Origin: Gongronella butleri
Lineage: Eukaryota > Mucoromycota > Mucoromycetes > Mucorales > Cunninghamellaceae
Assembly (NCBI GenBank): GCA_025201375.1
Contig: JAIWZP010000025.1
Location: 248,001 to 312,000 of the forward strand
Length of the DNA stretch: 64,000 nt
Reading direction: 5' to 3'
Made by a program: the position numbers and the translations under genes. The notes below the pieces were generated by a model, which did no database searches, was not told where the DNA came from, and saw only the letters and a list, made by a program, of their open reading frames with translations. Position 1 is the stretch's first letter; every line of letters begins with the position of its first letter. Below are positions 1 to 12,952 of the stretch, piece by piece.

Positions 1-1095
1 ACCTCGTTCGTACAGTAACACAAAAATGGCTTTTCTACAGTAAAACAACTCTAAAACAGACGTCTTTTTTAGCATCCAGCAGCTTCCATGCCCTTTGTTG
101 GGATACACCTCTGAGCCGAAATTGAGCGGTCCAAGGAGCATGGATGCTATAGCAAGCAGGCTCACCAGAATATAATACTAAGGCCTTGAAAATACGTCCT
201 GTTTACATGTTGTTCTCAGAATTCGCTTTTCTGCAAAACGCGATTTCAACATCGTTTTATCATACGTAGCTATTTGTTCCAGAAGAATTCGACTCGTCTG
301 ACCACCTTAAAAAACTGTCACCTGCGCATGGACCTCTCCAACAAGCAAGCTTTATATTCATGCACCAAAGCGCCATAATGTACGCTTTGGCATCATTCAC
401 AAATGCAGTCGGGCAGATTTTATGATATACGATTTATTACTGTAATAAACTGGCCCCATTTTTTTTACAGTACATTTACTGTATACTGTGCTTCCCTGTG
501 TAATGAAGAAAAGCGGGTACGTACATGGCCCTGGAGGTTGGTCCAAATTTGTTGTCCATATCCTGTACCTGGGGTGAATGGAAAAACACGGGTTTTTGAA
601 AAGACTGTAGGCGGGGCGGGGGGCTGAAACTGTCCAATAGCCCGAATTGTTCAGCCTCCCGGGATGAATGCATTTTCCCGATTTTTACACGAACTCCCTG
701 GACCATGGGGTGCTTGTGGATTTGCTTAAAATCAAGTAAACGTGTCGTGATTAGGGGTAATGGACCGACCTCCCCTGTACACATGCAGATTCAAGGGTAA
801 AAAAGACGCGAAATTATGTGACATTGGCGTAATACGTATTTGATCCCGTGGGTATCAAAAAATAAGCTGAAAAAGGCTCAAAAATAATAATTTACTTGCC
901 TGGACACGCTCATTTTGCATTCTAACAATTTTGTAAGGAAAACGCGGACGCAAAGGTGTCTTTTTTATTGGCTAGCTAGTCTCTTAATACTTTTTCATGC
1001 TTGCAACATAGCCCAAATTTACAGTATGACGCAACAGTTTTGTGATATATGTATTTTGTGAAAGTATGCGCTGCGCCGCTGTGCAGGTCTTTTTT
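1..1095. other. Gene-free left flank
   Basis: I see no supportable gene here. Open frames are short and lack splice logic or recognisable motifs. The stretch has six TACWGTA heptamers (for example 11-17, 36-42 and three between about 438 and 480) and short T-runs. The right edge is the 3' end of the CH-like gene. Confidence 0.5.
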
Positions 1096-3113
1096 TTAGT
1101 TTGCTGATGTGGCCATTTCCTGGATGGCCTTGTCGCAAAATTGGCGTGTTGCTTGTTTCAGCTAAGATGCACACAAAAAAAAAAAAAGGATGAATTGCGC
1201 CAACATGCATGAGCAGTGCCGGATCAGATCACTTGGGCACGCGCCTCTTTCACTCCTTGTGCCCTTTTTGACTCGTCATTTACCATGTCTATCCCTTGGT
1301 CTGTTTGTTTGGCAATTTGCACAGCGTCAAATGAGGGAAAAATTAATTTGAATCGAAACTTGCATGCGCTAGAAAAAAAATGACGTGAGCGGACAAAAAC
1401 GCACTTTTTCTCGAATGCATGGTCACTTTTGACCTTCTCCTTACGCGGAAAAGAACTGTAAATTCTCAATTGCTCGATAAAGTCGCTGGTGGTCCGAGTG
1501 CACCTTGTGTATGAAGCCAAAAGGACGATTTGATTGCTTGACAACCTCGTTGTATGCCTGGCAGAGGATCATGCCGGTGCTTTTGGGAACAAATAAATAA
1601 GGAGGCAAGACATGTGTGAGGTGCTTTGCCACTGGACCGGGCACCTCCCTAATAAATAAAGATCTTACGCCAATGCAGCCCAAAAAAGTGTCTCATCTTC
1701 ATGCGGATCGGGGATCGCCTCGCTGGTGTGGTCCGACAAGAACGCGTGACATTGGCCTGGACAGATAAAAAAAAAAGAGATGAACAATTGCGAAACATGG
1801 TAAAAGCGAACAGTTTTTACCTAGAGGATTTGTGTCAAATGCGCCGGGGATCAGCCATGCCGGCATGGCTGGCGGCTTGTGATGATTGCGATTATCATCG
1901 TCGCCGTCATCATCGCTGACAATGGACGAGGTCTCTGAGCCAGACGTGCTAATGATCAAGTCGCGGATTTCTTGTGTGAATGACGTGCGTTTTGCGCCAT
2001 ACGCGTGGGCACGGCCAATGCGTCGATGTGGTGGATTGAGCACACATTCCTCGACTGTGGCCAGATAGGCAAGAATCGCGTCGCGCTCGCCGTCCAAATG
2101 ATGGTATGGCGACGGCTGATACAAAAATCCAGACGTGTCTCCCTCGTCATTGTCGCTGGTAGCACCATGGCGATGGCGCAATTCAAGGTCCGTCATGGCA
2201 GCGAGAAGTGCAAGCGCGGACTGGCGCAATCGCGACAGGGCCGCGTCCGGCAAATCATGCCTGTGCATCGAATACGTCTTTACCGATTGAATCATCTTGG
2301 TGACCGATTGCAAAAGCGGCAGCATGGGCAACGGCGATGCGCGTCGAAGCGGTGTGCTCGAGCTGCTACTTTCAGACGTCGCTGATGCGTCTGACACGGA
2401 CGCCCGTGGGCCCGTCACCATAGCCCACGTTGTCAATGCCAGCTGAATGTCCTCAAAACATGTTGACAGCAACACATCCAGGTCTGTTTCCACGTCAAAC
2501 TCTTTCCATGTCGGAGTCGGCTCCGTTGGCGTCGGCAGCGCCGCCAAATCATCATCGTCTTCATCGTCTTCAACTTGTAATTCCTCTTCCTTGATCACTT
2601 CGGATGCTCCCGTCTTTTTGAAACCAAGTGTGCCTGACCTGACGCAACAAGGGAGAAGCGAAAAAAAAGTGGGCGTTTCGTCAGCACGTGCGTGTAAGAT
2701 GAACTTGCAAGATGCATGGCCACCTTTTTTTTTTTTTTCTCGTTTTTGCTTACTTGTTGACAATCAATTCCTTTTTTGCATAAAAATGCTGCAGCCGCTC
2801 GATGCTGCCGAGCGTGACCACCGACGACCGGCGCTGGGCTAGAAAAAAAACAAGGATTTTGAAAAAAAGAGAATGAGGGGTCCAAGGCGGTCGCGGCCGT
2901 GTTACCAAGCTTACCTGAGCGTGCAAAGCCCTTGATTTGGATGCCGTTGACCGGTTTCAGGTAGCGTCTCCCCGGCGGGCTGGCTGCGCGGACAATGTGC
3001 TCAGGCAGCAGCGGTGGCGTCGATGGATACGGATGCATGGGCAAATCGTCATCCGACGTATCGTCCATCTCGCGTGCCGAGGACAGCAGCTGGGTATCTT
3101 GCGCGTGAGCCAT
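1096..3113 (-). CDS. Calponin-homology-like domain protein, seven exons
   Basis: Exons on the minus strand are 3113-2915, 2838-2754, 2638-1821, 1756-1669, 1579-1445, 1368-1284 and 1161-1096, with phases agreeing at every junction, giving about 491 residues. The N-terminal part has a TLGSIERLQHFYAKK segment and an acidic stretch, the middle is Ser/Asp-rich, and the C-terminal 150 residues carry LFWAALA, GMILCQAYNEVVKQSNRPFG and ENLQFFSAACKFRFKL. The last motifs look like the core of a calponin-homology fold (the 'DGVLLC...' and 'ENI..F...' helices), so an actin- or cytoskeleton-linked role is an inference. I do not recognise a named gene. An apparent stop at 1667-1665 lies inside an intron: splicing at 1669/1579 restores the CH-like reading. 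Start chosen at the first Met of exon 1. Confidence 0.75.
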
Positions 3114-3302
3114 GACAAAAATAATGGCCCAGATTCAAAACGAAAAAGTGAGAAGGAAGAGAAAATGAGCAAAAAAAAAAATCAAAAAGAGAGCAAAACA
3201 ATATAAAAGCAATGCAATTGCTGCGTGCTTTGCTTTTGCTGCATCACTGCGGCTGCCAGCATGCCCCTGGCCATCCGAGGCAAACAGGGCGCACGCGTTT
3301 CA

Positions 3303-3333
<31 letters not shown>

Positions 3334-4005
3334 GTTTTTCGAGCCAAGGCCAAGAGTGTGCATGTGACCTGTCAAGGAGGCGGACAAGCTCATGATGGTA
3401 AAGTTGGCGTGACACAGCAAGATTAAACATCCGCTTATGAAATTGGTTCCTTTTTTTAGTCACCAAAACGGATTGAGTCAATCAAGACAGAAAAGATGCC
3501 CCCTGGAGGAAAAAAAGGCAGCTTGATGATCATGAGAATCAAGGGGGGGGATGACGTGCACAAAAAGGGAGGGAGGGAAGGATCGCCACAAATCACATTA
3601 CAATACAATCAAGCGACAGATCACCAGGGGAGACAGAGGGCCAAGACGCGGCGCGTTGATGATGCCGCTGTTCGAAACGAAGCGGACTTTGACGACGCAT
3701 AAAATCCATTGCGCTTCTGGCCCGTGGAGCGCAAAAAAAAAATAGCGGGCGGTCATCATTTTCCACTGGATTCCTTTTGGGTTTAGCGGTTGTCGTGTTA
3801 CACAGTATCCATTTAATGACAATGAACACACCATTCCATCCCTCTTCATCATCCCGCTCGTTCGTGTTGCCTTCCTTTCTTTCCTTGCTCTATTTTTTCG
3901 TTTTTTTTCTTTCTTTCTTGTCATCGTTTTTTCTTCCTTTCTTCCTTCCTTGCCCTCACGTTCCTTTTTCCTCCCACTCTTTTTTTTTTCAAAAAGGTTG
4001 CTTGA
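3114..4005. other. Divergent intergenic region
   Basis: This is the shared upstream DNA of the CH-like gene (minus) and the subtilase gene (plus). It contains a T-run of about 29 bases near 3305-3333 and a long pyrimidine-rich tract from about 3840 to 4000 just before the subtilase start. No gene is supportable. Confidence 0.5.
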
Positions 4006-6060
4006 ATGATCTTCAAACGACTGTTCACACTCCTTTTCTGCGTGGTGGCCTTGGCCAACGCGACATCCATTGGCAAGAGCGACTCGCAGCAATACATCAT
4101 GTTGATCGACCCTGCGACTGACTTGCTCGACTTTATCCCAAACCTGATCAAAGGCGTTTTTGGTCTCATTGGCGACTTGTTTGATGACATTGGCGACGCG
4201 ATCGATGATCTGACACACCTCGAGAAGCGCACCAAGGAGCACGGCTTTGAGGTCCTCGAGACATTCAATCTCGATAACACCTTCAAGGCCGTCAGCACCA
4301 AGGTTGCAAAGGACGATATCCTCACCAAGATCCTCAAACATTTTGACGAAATCACAAACATTGTTCCTGACGACGAGATCAATTTCCACTTGCCCAAGCC
4401 CCAGAAATCACTGCAAGAGCGCTACTATATGGTATGAAAAAGAAAAAGTACAGAATTCATGTGCCTGAGAGCGTAGCTCCGTCCTGAGCGGGAAAGTCTT
4501 GCCGCATTTGGACGGCCAAATGCGGGGCCTATTGGCAAATGAGACAAAAATTTTGCATCATGCATGGTACAGCCTGCATGGACCTTTTATTTTTTGTTCC
4601 ATTGTACCCACACTTTGGGATCGAGCATTCTCGATAAAAAAAAAAAAAAAAAAATAATGGCCACAATCATTGTTGTCAAATAGGCTAAAAACAACTTGAA
4701 TTTCCATTTGTAGCGTAACGATGGTCCGCACCAGAGGAATGGCGTCGCCACAAAGTCGAATTCGACCTCGTCCAACACGACCACTGCTGTTTTGCAGCAA
4801 AAGAACGCAGAGTGGCACCTCAGCCGCATTTCTCAGCGCAAGATCAACTACAAGCAGCCTTATGCTTACCCTGCCTCCAGCGGGTAAGGCAAAAAATACA
4901 AAGAAAAAAAAAGGGGGCATAAAATGCTAATCCGTCCTTTTTTTTTTTTTTTTTTTTTTTTGTGCATAGATCTGGCGTGCACGTGTATGTCATTGATGAT
5001 GGCATCAACAAGGACCATGAAGACTTTGGTGGCCGTGCAGAGTGGGGCTTTAGCATGATCAAGGATGGTGATGACAATGGCGGCGGCCATGGTAAGACGA
5101 ATTGGCATTTTTTTTAGCCACGCTCACGTTTTTTTTTTTCAGGCACCCACGTTGCTGGTATCATTGGTGGCAAGACCTATGGTGTGGCCAAGAATGTTTC
5201 TTTGATTTCTGTGCGTGTGCTTAAAAAGAATGGTGATGGCGCCGTGTCCAATGTGCTGTCTGGCCTGCAATGGGCCGTCAAGGATGCCAAAAAGCACAAA
5301 AACAAGGCCTTGATCAATCTGTCGCTCGGTATCAACAACATTGCGCCCCAGGCGGATGTCCTCAACAAGGCTGTCACCGCCGCCGTCAAGGCCGGCATCC
5401 CCGTCATTGCTGCCGCTGGCAACATGGCCAGGTAAATCAAAAATTGCACCATGAATTGGTTGCCATTTGCTAATCCACTTGTTGTTTTATTAGTGACGCG
5501 TGTGAAATTGTGCCTGCCGGCAATCCTCTTGTGTACACGGTTGCCGCCTCTGATAAAACGGATAGCTTGGACAAACTCAGCTGCTACGGCAAGTGTGTGT
5601 CCATTGCCGCTCCTGGTAAAAATCAAAATAGACGATTTCGATGCACCTTTGGCCATTGTGCTTATTATTATTTTTCTTTTTAGGTGTTGACGTGTTGAGT
5701 GACTACATTGGATCGCCCAATGCCACCGAGACAATGTCTGGCACGTCGATGGCTGCGCCTCACGTCACGGGTGTTGCCGCTCTGTTGCTGCCAACGCTGA
5801 AAAATCCGTCGCCCAAGGTGCTCTACGATGCATTGACTAAGCTGGCCACGCCCAAAATGCTGCAGAACCTGCCAGACAAGAAGACGCCCAACCTCATCAT
5901 CTTTAACAATGCGACAATCTCAAACACCACCCCATCGTCCAATTCGACCCAAACCACCCACAAAACGAAGAAGCCCTCCAAGCCCAAGAAGCACTCAAAG
6001 TCCAAGAAGCACACCAAGCCCAAGAAGCATTCCAAGGACAAGAAGAAGCACTCAAACTAG
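4006..6060 (+). CDS. Secreted subtilisin-like serine protease (S8) with Lys-rich tail
   Basis: Exons are 4006-4431, 4714-4883, 4970-5091, 5143-5431, 5494-5615 and 5684-6060; all phases fit. The product is a pre-pro-subtilase of the proteinase K/cerevisin group. The signal peptide is MIFKRLFTLLFCVVALANA, followed by an I9-like propeptide beginning near QQYIMLIDP. The catalytic domain shows the Asp motif VIDDGIN (exon 3), the His motif GHGTHVAG split by an intron, the oxyanion Asn in AAAGN and the Ser motif GTSMAAPHVTG, so all catalytic residues are present. After the domain comes a Thr/Ser/Asn-rich linker and a strongly basic C-terminus of repeated KPKKHSK-like units ending KKKHSN. That tail is not part of the usual S8 fold. 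Expected to be secreted and to digest extracellular protein; substrate unknown. Confidence 0.93.
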
Positions 6061-8125
6061 AGACTTTTTGCGTATTTTCGTACTTTCCTCCCCTTTTTCA
6101 TCAGTTTTGACAAACCGCTATGTATTCTGAATTAAACCACCTGTACTCCTTTTACTCGATCAACACTCGGTTATGCGGCACCAGAGCAATGAAAAAAAAA
6201 AAAAAACGTCGTGGATGATAGGACTGGCAGCTATAGTAATGCAAAATACAAAATCCATCACAATTCATGCAATGGCTCGCTTAGATCGAACTGATTGATC
6301 GCAACGAATACTCTAAATTTTTCTAGATCTTCGTGTCAACCACCAGTTGCTTGAAATTTGGGGCCATTAAGACAAGTGTTTTACGCGAATATCAGCGCAT
6401 ACCCGCTTTTAGCGGCAAACCACTTGTAGTTGGCCAACCATCCACCACAAAGCTCCGACACGCGTCTCGGTGTGAAAATTGCAATGAAAAACACCCAGGG
6501 AGGCCTAATTTGCAGCTGTCAATCATGCCAGGGGAGTGCCACACACAAAACCCATAATTGGTCGTCGCGAGATCCAAAACCAATATGGAATTTTTAGATG
6601 CTCATAATGACACCAAACTTGCACGCAAGAAACAAGCGCTGGAGAAACTGAGAATCGCGCCAAAAAAGAGTGGGGTCTATATGGCGTGTGTCATGCAATT
6701 CGGGATTTTAGCTTTTATTTCAAGCGCGAATTACACGGGAAAAACGCGCTCATATAACCGCGCCGACGCGTCCATTAGCAAGAGACACGCCAGGAGCATA
6801 AATGTAATTAGGAATAGGCGCGTGTTGCTCGACGATTGACGCGGTTTCTTTCGCATCAAAATTTATTAATGACTTTAATGTCGATCAAATTCTGCTAAAA
6901 AGTCATATTTACCATTAATCACCAATAATCACGTACGCATTAAGTCGCACTCTTTTTAGTGAAATAAGTTTTAAGGCGCTTTAACAAATCCTCGTTGAGT
7001 TTACGTTGGTGTGAAAATTTGCAGCTTTTCACATTTTGCGCGACAACCAGTCAATGGACGCCTCATTTTTATTGCATTTCTGTCGGTTATTAGAAAGGGA
7101 TTGCCATGTGAATGAATGGCGCGGCGATCTGAGGACCTAAAATTGGCCTTTTTCAAACCATCGAGTGCACTCCTTGGAAAATCTGTGGTTTTTGAAATCG
7201 TCATAGTGCGCCAACCAACGGCCACAGATCTCTAGTGGCGGGCTCGTTTTTGAACGAGTAAGCTAGGAATCGCTTGTTCAACAGGCTGATGTCAATGTAG
7301 AAGGTAAAAATATTAGACTTGAACTAAAACACGCTAAAAATGCATCATTTGTGCTTTTCCAGTCAAACAATTTCTCTGATGTCTTTTTTTTTTTTTTTTA
7401 CATCAAGTTACAACCAAGGACGAAATCATTTGCAGCGTACGTCACTCGTGATTGGTTTGAGTAATTAGCGACTCCCAATACAAAGATTTTCAAAATCAAA
7501 ACATTTCAATTGCAAATCACTAAACTTGCAAGTTAAACGGACAAAACAGCCATCGGAATCGACGTACGTGTGCATTAATTCGCAATTGTGAACAAAGCCC
7601 AGATGCATTGCAGGGCCTGCTTAAGATTGCTAAAAAATATTATAACTTTGCTTCAAATGCAATATTTTCAGCAGTGAGCTCTCCACACATGTGTTCACGA
7701 GAACAGAACCTATGCGTGAGCACGATGGTTTTCTTTTTTGTACACCCTCGGCTCGAATCGACCGAGGAAGGATGAAAAAAATGGAAAAAGCATATTAAAT
7801 TGCAATTTTCTCGAAAATGACTCGATTGGTCCCCTGGTTGCCATGGTGCTCAGCCCGACAGTCTTGAACGCGATACTGTACCATCAAAATGAATTGCATT
7901 CAGATTGCGGCGAGTTTCGTTCTCAAAAGAGGCACATAGCGCAAAATCGAGCGTTTTTGGTAAAACATTACGAGGGAGACGCGTCGGGGCTATTTCTGTC
8001 AGAGTACATCCATGGACAGCAAGTCAATTTCAACAAAAATAATACGCAATTTTGTACTTTTAATCCTTGTACACTCGAAAATAAAAAAAAAATGAAGCTG
8101 ACAAAAGAACAAAACAAATAATAGT
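6061..8125. other. Gene-free stretch with dispersed repeat copy
   Basis: No convincing gene. Reading frames such as the one at 7738-8121 have no splice partners or motifs. A repeat shared with 41.1-41.9 kb occupies about 6430-7225. A T-run lies near 7387-7399. Confidence 0.5.
6430..7225 (+). repeat. Dispersed repeat, copy 1
   Basis: This stretch aligns by eye, in the same orientation, with about 41130-41930. Matching landmarks in the same order are a CCAAAACCAA block, gcgccgacgcgtccatta against gcgccgacgcatccacta, a GGCGCGTGT block, acaaccagtcaatggac against acaactagtcaatggac, TTTTTATTG and TCGGTTATT. The copies are well diverged with small indels. No intact protein, long terminal repeats or target-site duplication is visible. 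It may be a decayed non-autonomous element. Confidence 0.6.
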
Positions 8126-11100
8126 CTAGCGGCGCGCAGCAGGCCTGTGCGCGACGTCCTCCGACGATTGGTCTTCTTCGTCGTCGTCATCGGTGTCTTC
8201 GTCGTCGTATTCGTCATCATAGCCATCACTGGAAGCGTCATCCTCATTTTCGTCGGTTTCTTCGTTTTCCGATTCGTCTGATTCTTCAGAGGATTCCGCC
8301 TCTGACGACTCGGCCTCGGACGACTCTTCGTCGTCGTAAAAGGCGTCGAGATCGTAATTTCCGTCCTTTTTCTTGGTGGCATGGCTCGTGGAGGAAGAGG
8401 TATAGGCATTGCCAAAGGCCTCGACACCAGAAAGAGCGACAGACGGCGCGCGGTCGCCGCGGTACCGCGCGTCAAAGCTGTCGCTGCCAAAGCCGGACTC
8501 GACGACCATGGTGCGGCTGCCCGCCCACCCGTCCAATTCCTCGACATCGCGCACAGATGTGTCCGGTTGCTCTTCAGGGTAATCTGGCAGAGGCTCATAG
8601 CCAGGTAGCGGCTGGTTGGCCAGCAATGACAGCGAGCCAAGTGTGTACTCGGAGGCGGCTATGAAAATAAATAAATAAAAAAATGAGCCATTGGCCGGTC
8701 AATTTGTAATGAAATGGGGCAAAAACATACGTTCCATGTCGTTCTCAATCACGGTGGGCAGCTTGTTGTCGAGAAGGATATCGTGAACATGTTGTTTGAG
8801 GTCGGCAAGACCAGCGGGCTGGTTGTCAACGGGGAGAGTAAGCGAGCGCAGGAAACGTGATCGATCGCGCACGTCGTAATTGAGATCATAGCGAGCGAGA
8901 TTGAGCGTGTATTGATGCAACAGGCTAAGCGTCGGATGATCGGGGTTCAGAATCACCAGTTTGCTTGACAGATTGATGATTTGCAATTTGGTATAGACGT
9001 TCTAATTGAGAAAAAAGCATTAAGCTGTCTGTTGGTCCCCGGTTTCTCATCTTTTTTTGATTACCTCGTGCGCAAATCCCTTGACAGCCTGGCGCAAAAC
9101 GTCGGGCCCAGCTTCGGGAAGAAGCTGCGCATGCTGTCCAATGAGCCAGAGGATGTTGGCGCGTGCCGATGGCACCTTGATCGTATCCAACAGCTTGGCG
9201 AGCGCCAAAATCGACTTTTTGTGCTCGGCAGGCTGGTCCTTGAGCAGCTTGGTCACCATGACAACCGATTCGGCAACGACAATTTCTATAAAAAAAACAC
9301 ACGTGTGAGCAAACATGGGCCGTCGTGGGAAGGGCCAATGGCTCGCGGTCACGTACCATTGGAGCTGCGCAGCAATTTCATGAGGAGGCGCAGGCATCGG
9401 TCGGATGATGAGGGCACCGACGTAGCACAGCGCGCAATGGCTTGTATGGATGCGGCAACAAAGTCCTTGTTGGAACTTTTGACATATTGCTACGTGACAA
9501 AAATGACGTGTCAGAGGCAAAAAAAAGGCGGCAAAAGGCGAAATTGTACCTGAAGTTCGTTTAACAAAACGTGGATGTTGCTGTCCGTGGCAATGTTGGC
9601 CATGATAGTCAGCTTGAGATCGCGAATAAAGACAGGTTCCGTCGACTGGACAAAGAATTGTTGCAGGAATGGCTCAAAAAGGTACTAAAATCGAAAAAAG
9701 AATGAGCACGACACGCGCGTCAATGACCTCATGACAGGTTCCTTACCGGCCGCTTAAGTGTCATCGTGGCAATGTTAGACAGCACGACATATTCCATTTC
9801 GCGGAAATTGCGCAAAATGCGGACCAATGGCTTGACGATCTTGTCGGCTTGCACGGCAGGTGCCAGGTGATAAAACACGCGTGCAACAGCAAGCACGACC
9901 TGGAATTTTTTTTTAAAAAAAAAAAAAAAAGGTGGCGCGTGAGTCGCTCCACGTGATCTCTCATGTGCCCCCATTTCCCCTTCCTCTTTCACACCCACTT
10001 ACACCCGTGTTCCGACTTTGCAGGAGCGGCAAGCAGCTTTTCAGCAGCAATTCGTGGTCAGGATCTAGCTCGACGTGGTTGGCGATGATATCGTCTTGGT
10101 CAGAGTCGGAGGAGTCGTCGGAAGAGTAGAATGATTTGGATTGGACCGTGGTGGTGGGCTTGCTTGTCATTCGCTTTTGATCTTCGCCCTATGCAATAAT
10201 AAAAAAAAATTGAAAAGCAAAAATAAGCGCGCGCTTTCTCTCGTTCCTCCATTTTTTTTTTTTTTTTTTTTTGCCGTACATTGGGATTGGGATTGAGGAA
10301 TTGAGACCGTCCATAGCGTAGCATGAGGCCGAGAATAGCCATTTGGCCCCATTCATCGCAATCGGCGAGAACGCCACATAGCTTGCGGAAAGACGGGTGG
10401 ATCAGATCGAAGCGTGTAGGGCACACCTCATTAAAGGCCATGATCGTACTGCCAATGGTGATGGTCGAGCGGTCCTTGAGCAAAGTCGCGATGATTTCGA
10501 TAAGCGCGTCTTTTTGCGAGTCGTCCAGGCTTTTAAAAAGGTTCAATGCTTGAGCGCGCTCAGGTTTCTCACGGTTCAACGCGTCTTTTTCTTTTTTTTA
10601 GCATCCGTTACCTATAGCATTTGGGGATGGCGTGGGCAGCCGTCTTGCGAACATAGGGACTTCCATCGGTAATGCACTTTTTGATGCCAAGAAGTACAAT
10701 GGGGCTGATGACCGGGACGCGAATGCCGCTCATGACACGCAGGGCCATGGCGCGGATGATCTGGTTCTTGTCGCTCAGGTCCTTTTGGAACGAATTGATG
10801 GACAAGAGCGCTAGATCGGGCTCTTGCTCGGCATATCGCAGCAAATAAATATACACGAGCTTGCGCACCTCGATATTCTGCGCCACCACGTTCTTGACGA
10901 CGTCAGGAAAGAACTCGGACACGTCGCGCCCCTTGGAGATCATCTACACAACGAGGAAAAAAAATCAGTAAAAGCCGGTAAAATACGATAAAAACGCGTT
11001 ACAGCTATCAGTCGCTTGAGTCCGTCGAGCTTTTCACGGTCGTTCTTGGCATCCAGCTGCCGGCGGATGTTGCGCATCTTCTCCTCGGATGTGTCAAAGT

Positions 11101-11239
11101 ATTGGGCGCCAGAGTCGCCGCCCCCAGGGAAGCCAAGCTCGCGCGCATTTTCCACCAGGCCCTGAGACATCTTTTGCGACAGCTTGGCCGCATTTTCAGC
11201 AAAGGACATGGCCTTGTTAAGATAGTCAGAGACCTCCAT
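8126..11239 (-). CDS. APL6: AP-3 adaptor complex beta subunit
   Basis: Ten exons on the minus strand: 11239-11003, 10943-10612, 10529-10280, 10188-10003, 9899-9747, 9684-9550, 9489-9357, 9285-9065, 9001-8731 and 8658-8126; phases agree throughout, giving about 816 residues. The protein is the large beta subunit of AP-3, which sorts cargo from Golgi/endosomes to the vacuole. The adaptin trunk is recognisable in order: [66 protein letters not shown], the acidic [13 protein letters not shown] insert typical of beta-3, RVFYHLAP, and [20 protein letters not shown] near the end. The C-terminus is a long Glu/Asp/Ser hinge and no ear domain is seen. The short length is usual for fungal forms. It lies downstream of, and on the same strand as, eIF2 alpha. 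Confidence 0.93.
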
Positions 11240-11643
11240 GTCTTGCAAAAAAAAAGGGGGGTGAAAAAGAGGGCGAGAAAACAAAAAGTAAGGCAAGAAG
11301 AAAAAAAGCGGGAAAAGAAAAGACCAACACCACGTCGCCCGCCTTTTTCACTCTTGGCATGTTCAAACTCCTCTGCTCACAGGGCAATTCCATCTGCACC
11401 TGCCAAAAAGGATTGCTCCATTTGGCGCTTTTTGCCCAAAAAGAATGCCGTTTGCAAGAAAATAGTAAAAAAAAAAAAAAAAGTCATGCTTTATAAATCA
11501 TGGATGAGTGTATAATGGAGACGCGTTACAAGAGGGAAGGGAGGGTAAGACATTCACAACAAGAAAAAAAATCGAGGCAAAGAGACAAGATGAAGAGGAA
11601 AAAAATAGTAAAAAAGAAAAAAAAAAGAGATATCATGCACGCT

Positions 11644-12952
11644 TTACATATCGTCGTCGCTGGCGGCAACGGCATCACCCTCGTCCTCATCGCCACTGAC
11701 AAGCTCATTTTCCTTTTCGGCGGCAGCAAGCAGGGCGGCAAAGTCCTTGTCATCAGTCTCGGAAACAAGCTTAGCTTCCTTTTCGACCTTGAAGCGCGCC
11801 CACTTGTGCGACTCGAGGGTGTCCTTGATGGTGGTCAAGGCCTTTTCCATGACCTGGAAGCCGACCGTCTTCTCAATGGCGTCGGCCGTCACGACATACA
11901 GCGGCGCCGCCAAATACGTGATCTTGATGGGCACATCCTCGGTCGATTCCTTCTCACCGGCCTCGAGCGCCTTTTTAATGGCAAGCACACCATCCACACC
12001 TGTGCATCGTAAGTCCAATTCTGTGACAATTCGGGAGAAAAAAAGCGCGTGAGTAAAACCAAAAGAAAAAAATTCGAGAAAAAACAACGAAAATCGAATA
12101 AAATTGCTTACGAGCGCGGATCTTGACAGGTTGAGGCGTCATGCGGCGTTTGATGTTGACCAAAAGCTCGCTCATGATGTTGTCCTCGAGCTCAATGCCC
12201 TCGAACACGGCGCTGGGGTCACTAAAAACGCAAAAAAAATCCAAGTCAGCCTCCATCCACGCCCAACAAAGCACCACAATGAATCTAAAAATGAACGTAC
12301 GCAATGGCGACCTTGAAGGCATCGTAGGCGTGGCCAAACTTTCTATACAGGGGCCAGCCAACAGTCTCGTAAAGGCCCTTGAGAGGGAGATCGTGCTTTT
12401 GCGCGACGTGGCTGAGGATGGAATGCACGGCTTTGGACTTGTTGAACTTTTCCTCGCAGCGGGCCATATCCTCGGGCGTGACACGACGCTTGGACAAATC
12501 GATGTAACCTACAATTGCCGCAGGCAAAGCAAAAAATGAAAAAAAATCGAAAAAAATGAGTCATTGCCATCGCGTGGCGCGTCCAATTCGTGATTTTTTT
12601 TCTTTACCCTTTTCCTCGTCGACACGAAGGACGACGACGACCTCATTGCGGCCGACGCGGATCAGCTTTTGCACGGAGCGGATGCGTCGTCTTGACAGCT
12701 CAGACAACAAAATCATGCCCTCGCGATCACCGTATTCGAGCTATCATTATTAAAAAAAAATGGACAATTGAGCCATTGAAAACACGGTGCCACCTTTGGC
12801 GACACGGGACAAAGAAAAAAAAATCTGGCAAAAGGCCTTACAAGCTTGACATAAGCGCCCATGTCGGCGATCTGGCGGACATTGACCATGACGACGTCGT
12901 CCACCTGTGGAAACTCGTTCTCGTACATACGGCAATGAAATTTGTCGCTCAT
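11644..12952 (-). CDS. SUI2: Translation initiation factor eIF2 subunit alpha
   Basis: Five exons on the minus strand: 12952-12842, 12740-12608, 12508-12301, 12221-12112 and 12020-11644, all in phase, about 311 residues. The protein carries the S1-type OB fold ([18 protein letters not shown]) and the regulatory loop [20 protein letters not shown], whose first Ser after LL corresponds to the Ser51 phosphorylated by Gcn2-type kinases. The C-terminal half has [15 protein letters not shown] and [13 protein letters not shown], as in the alpha-beta domain, and an acidic tail ending ASDDDM. It delivers initiator tRNA to the 40S subunit as part of eIF2. Its start lies 268 bp from that of the divergently transcribed MAPKK gene. 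Confidence 0.95.

Noticed and set aside
3598..4389. 263-residue minus-strand frame
   Set aside because: Overlaps the first subtilase exon and a low-complexity leader; no motifs.
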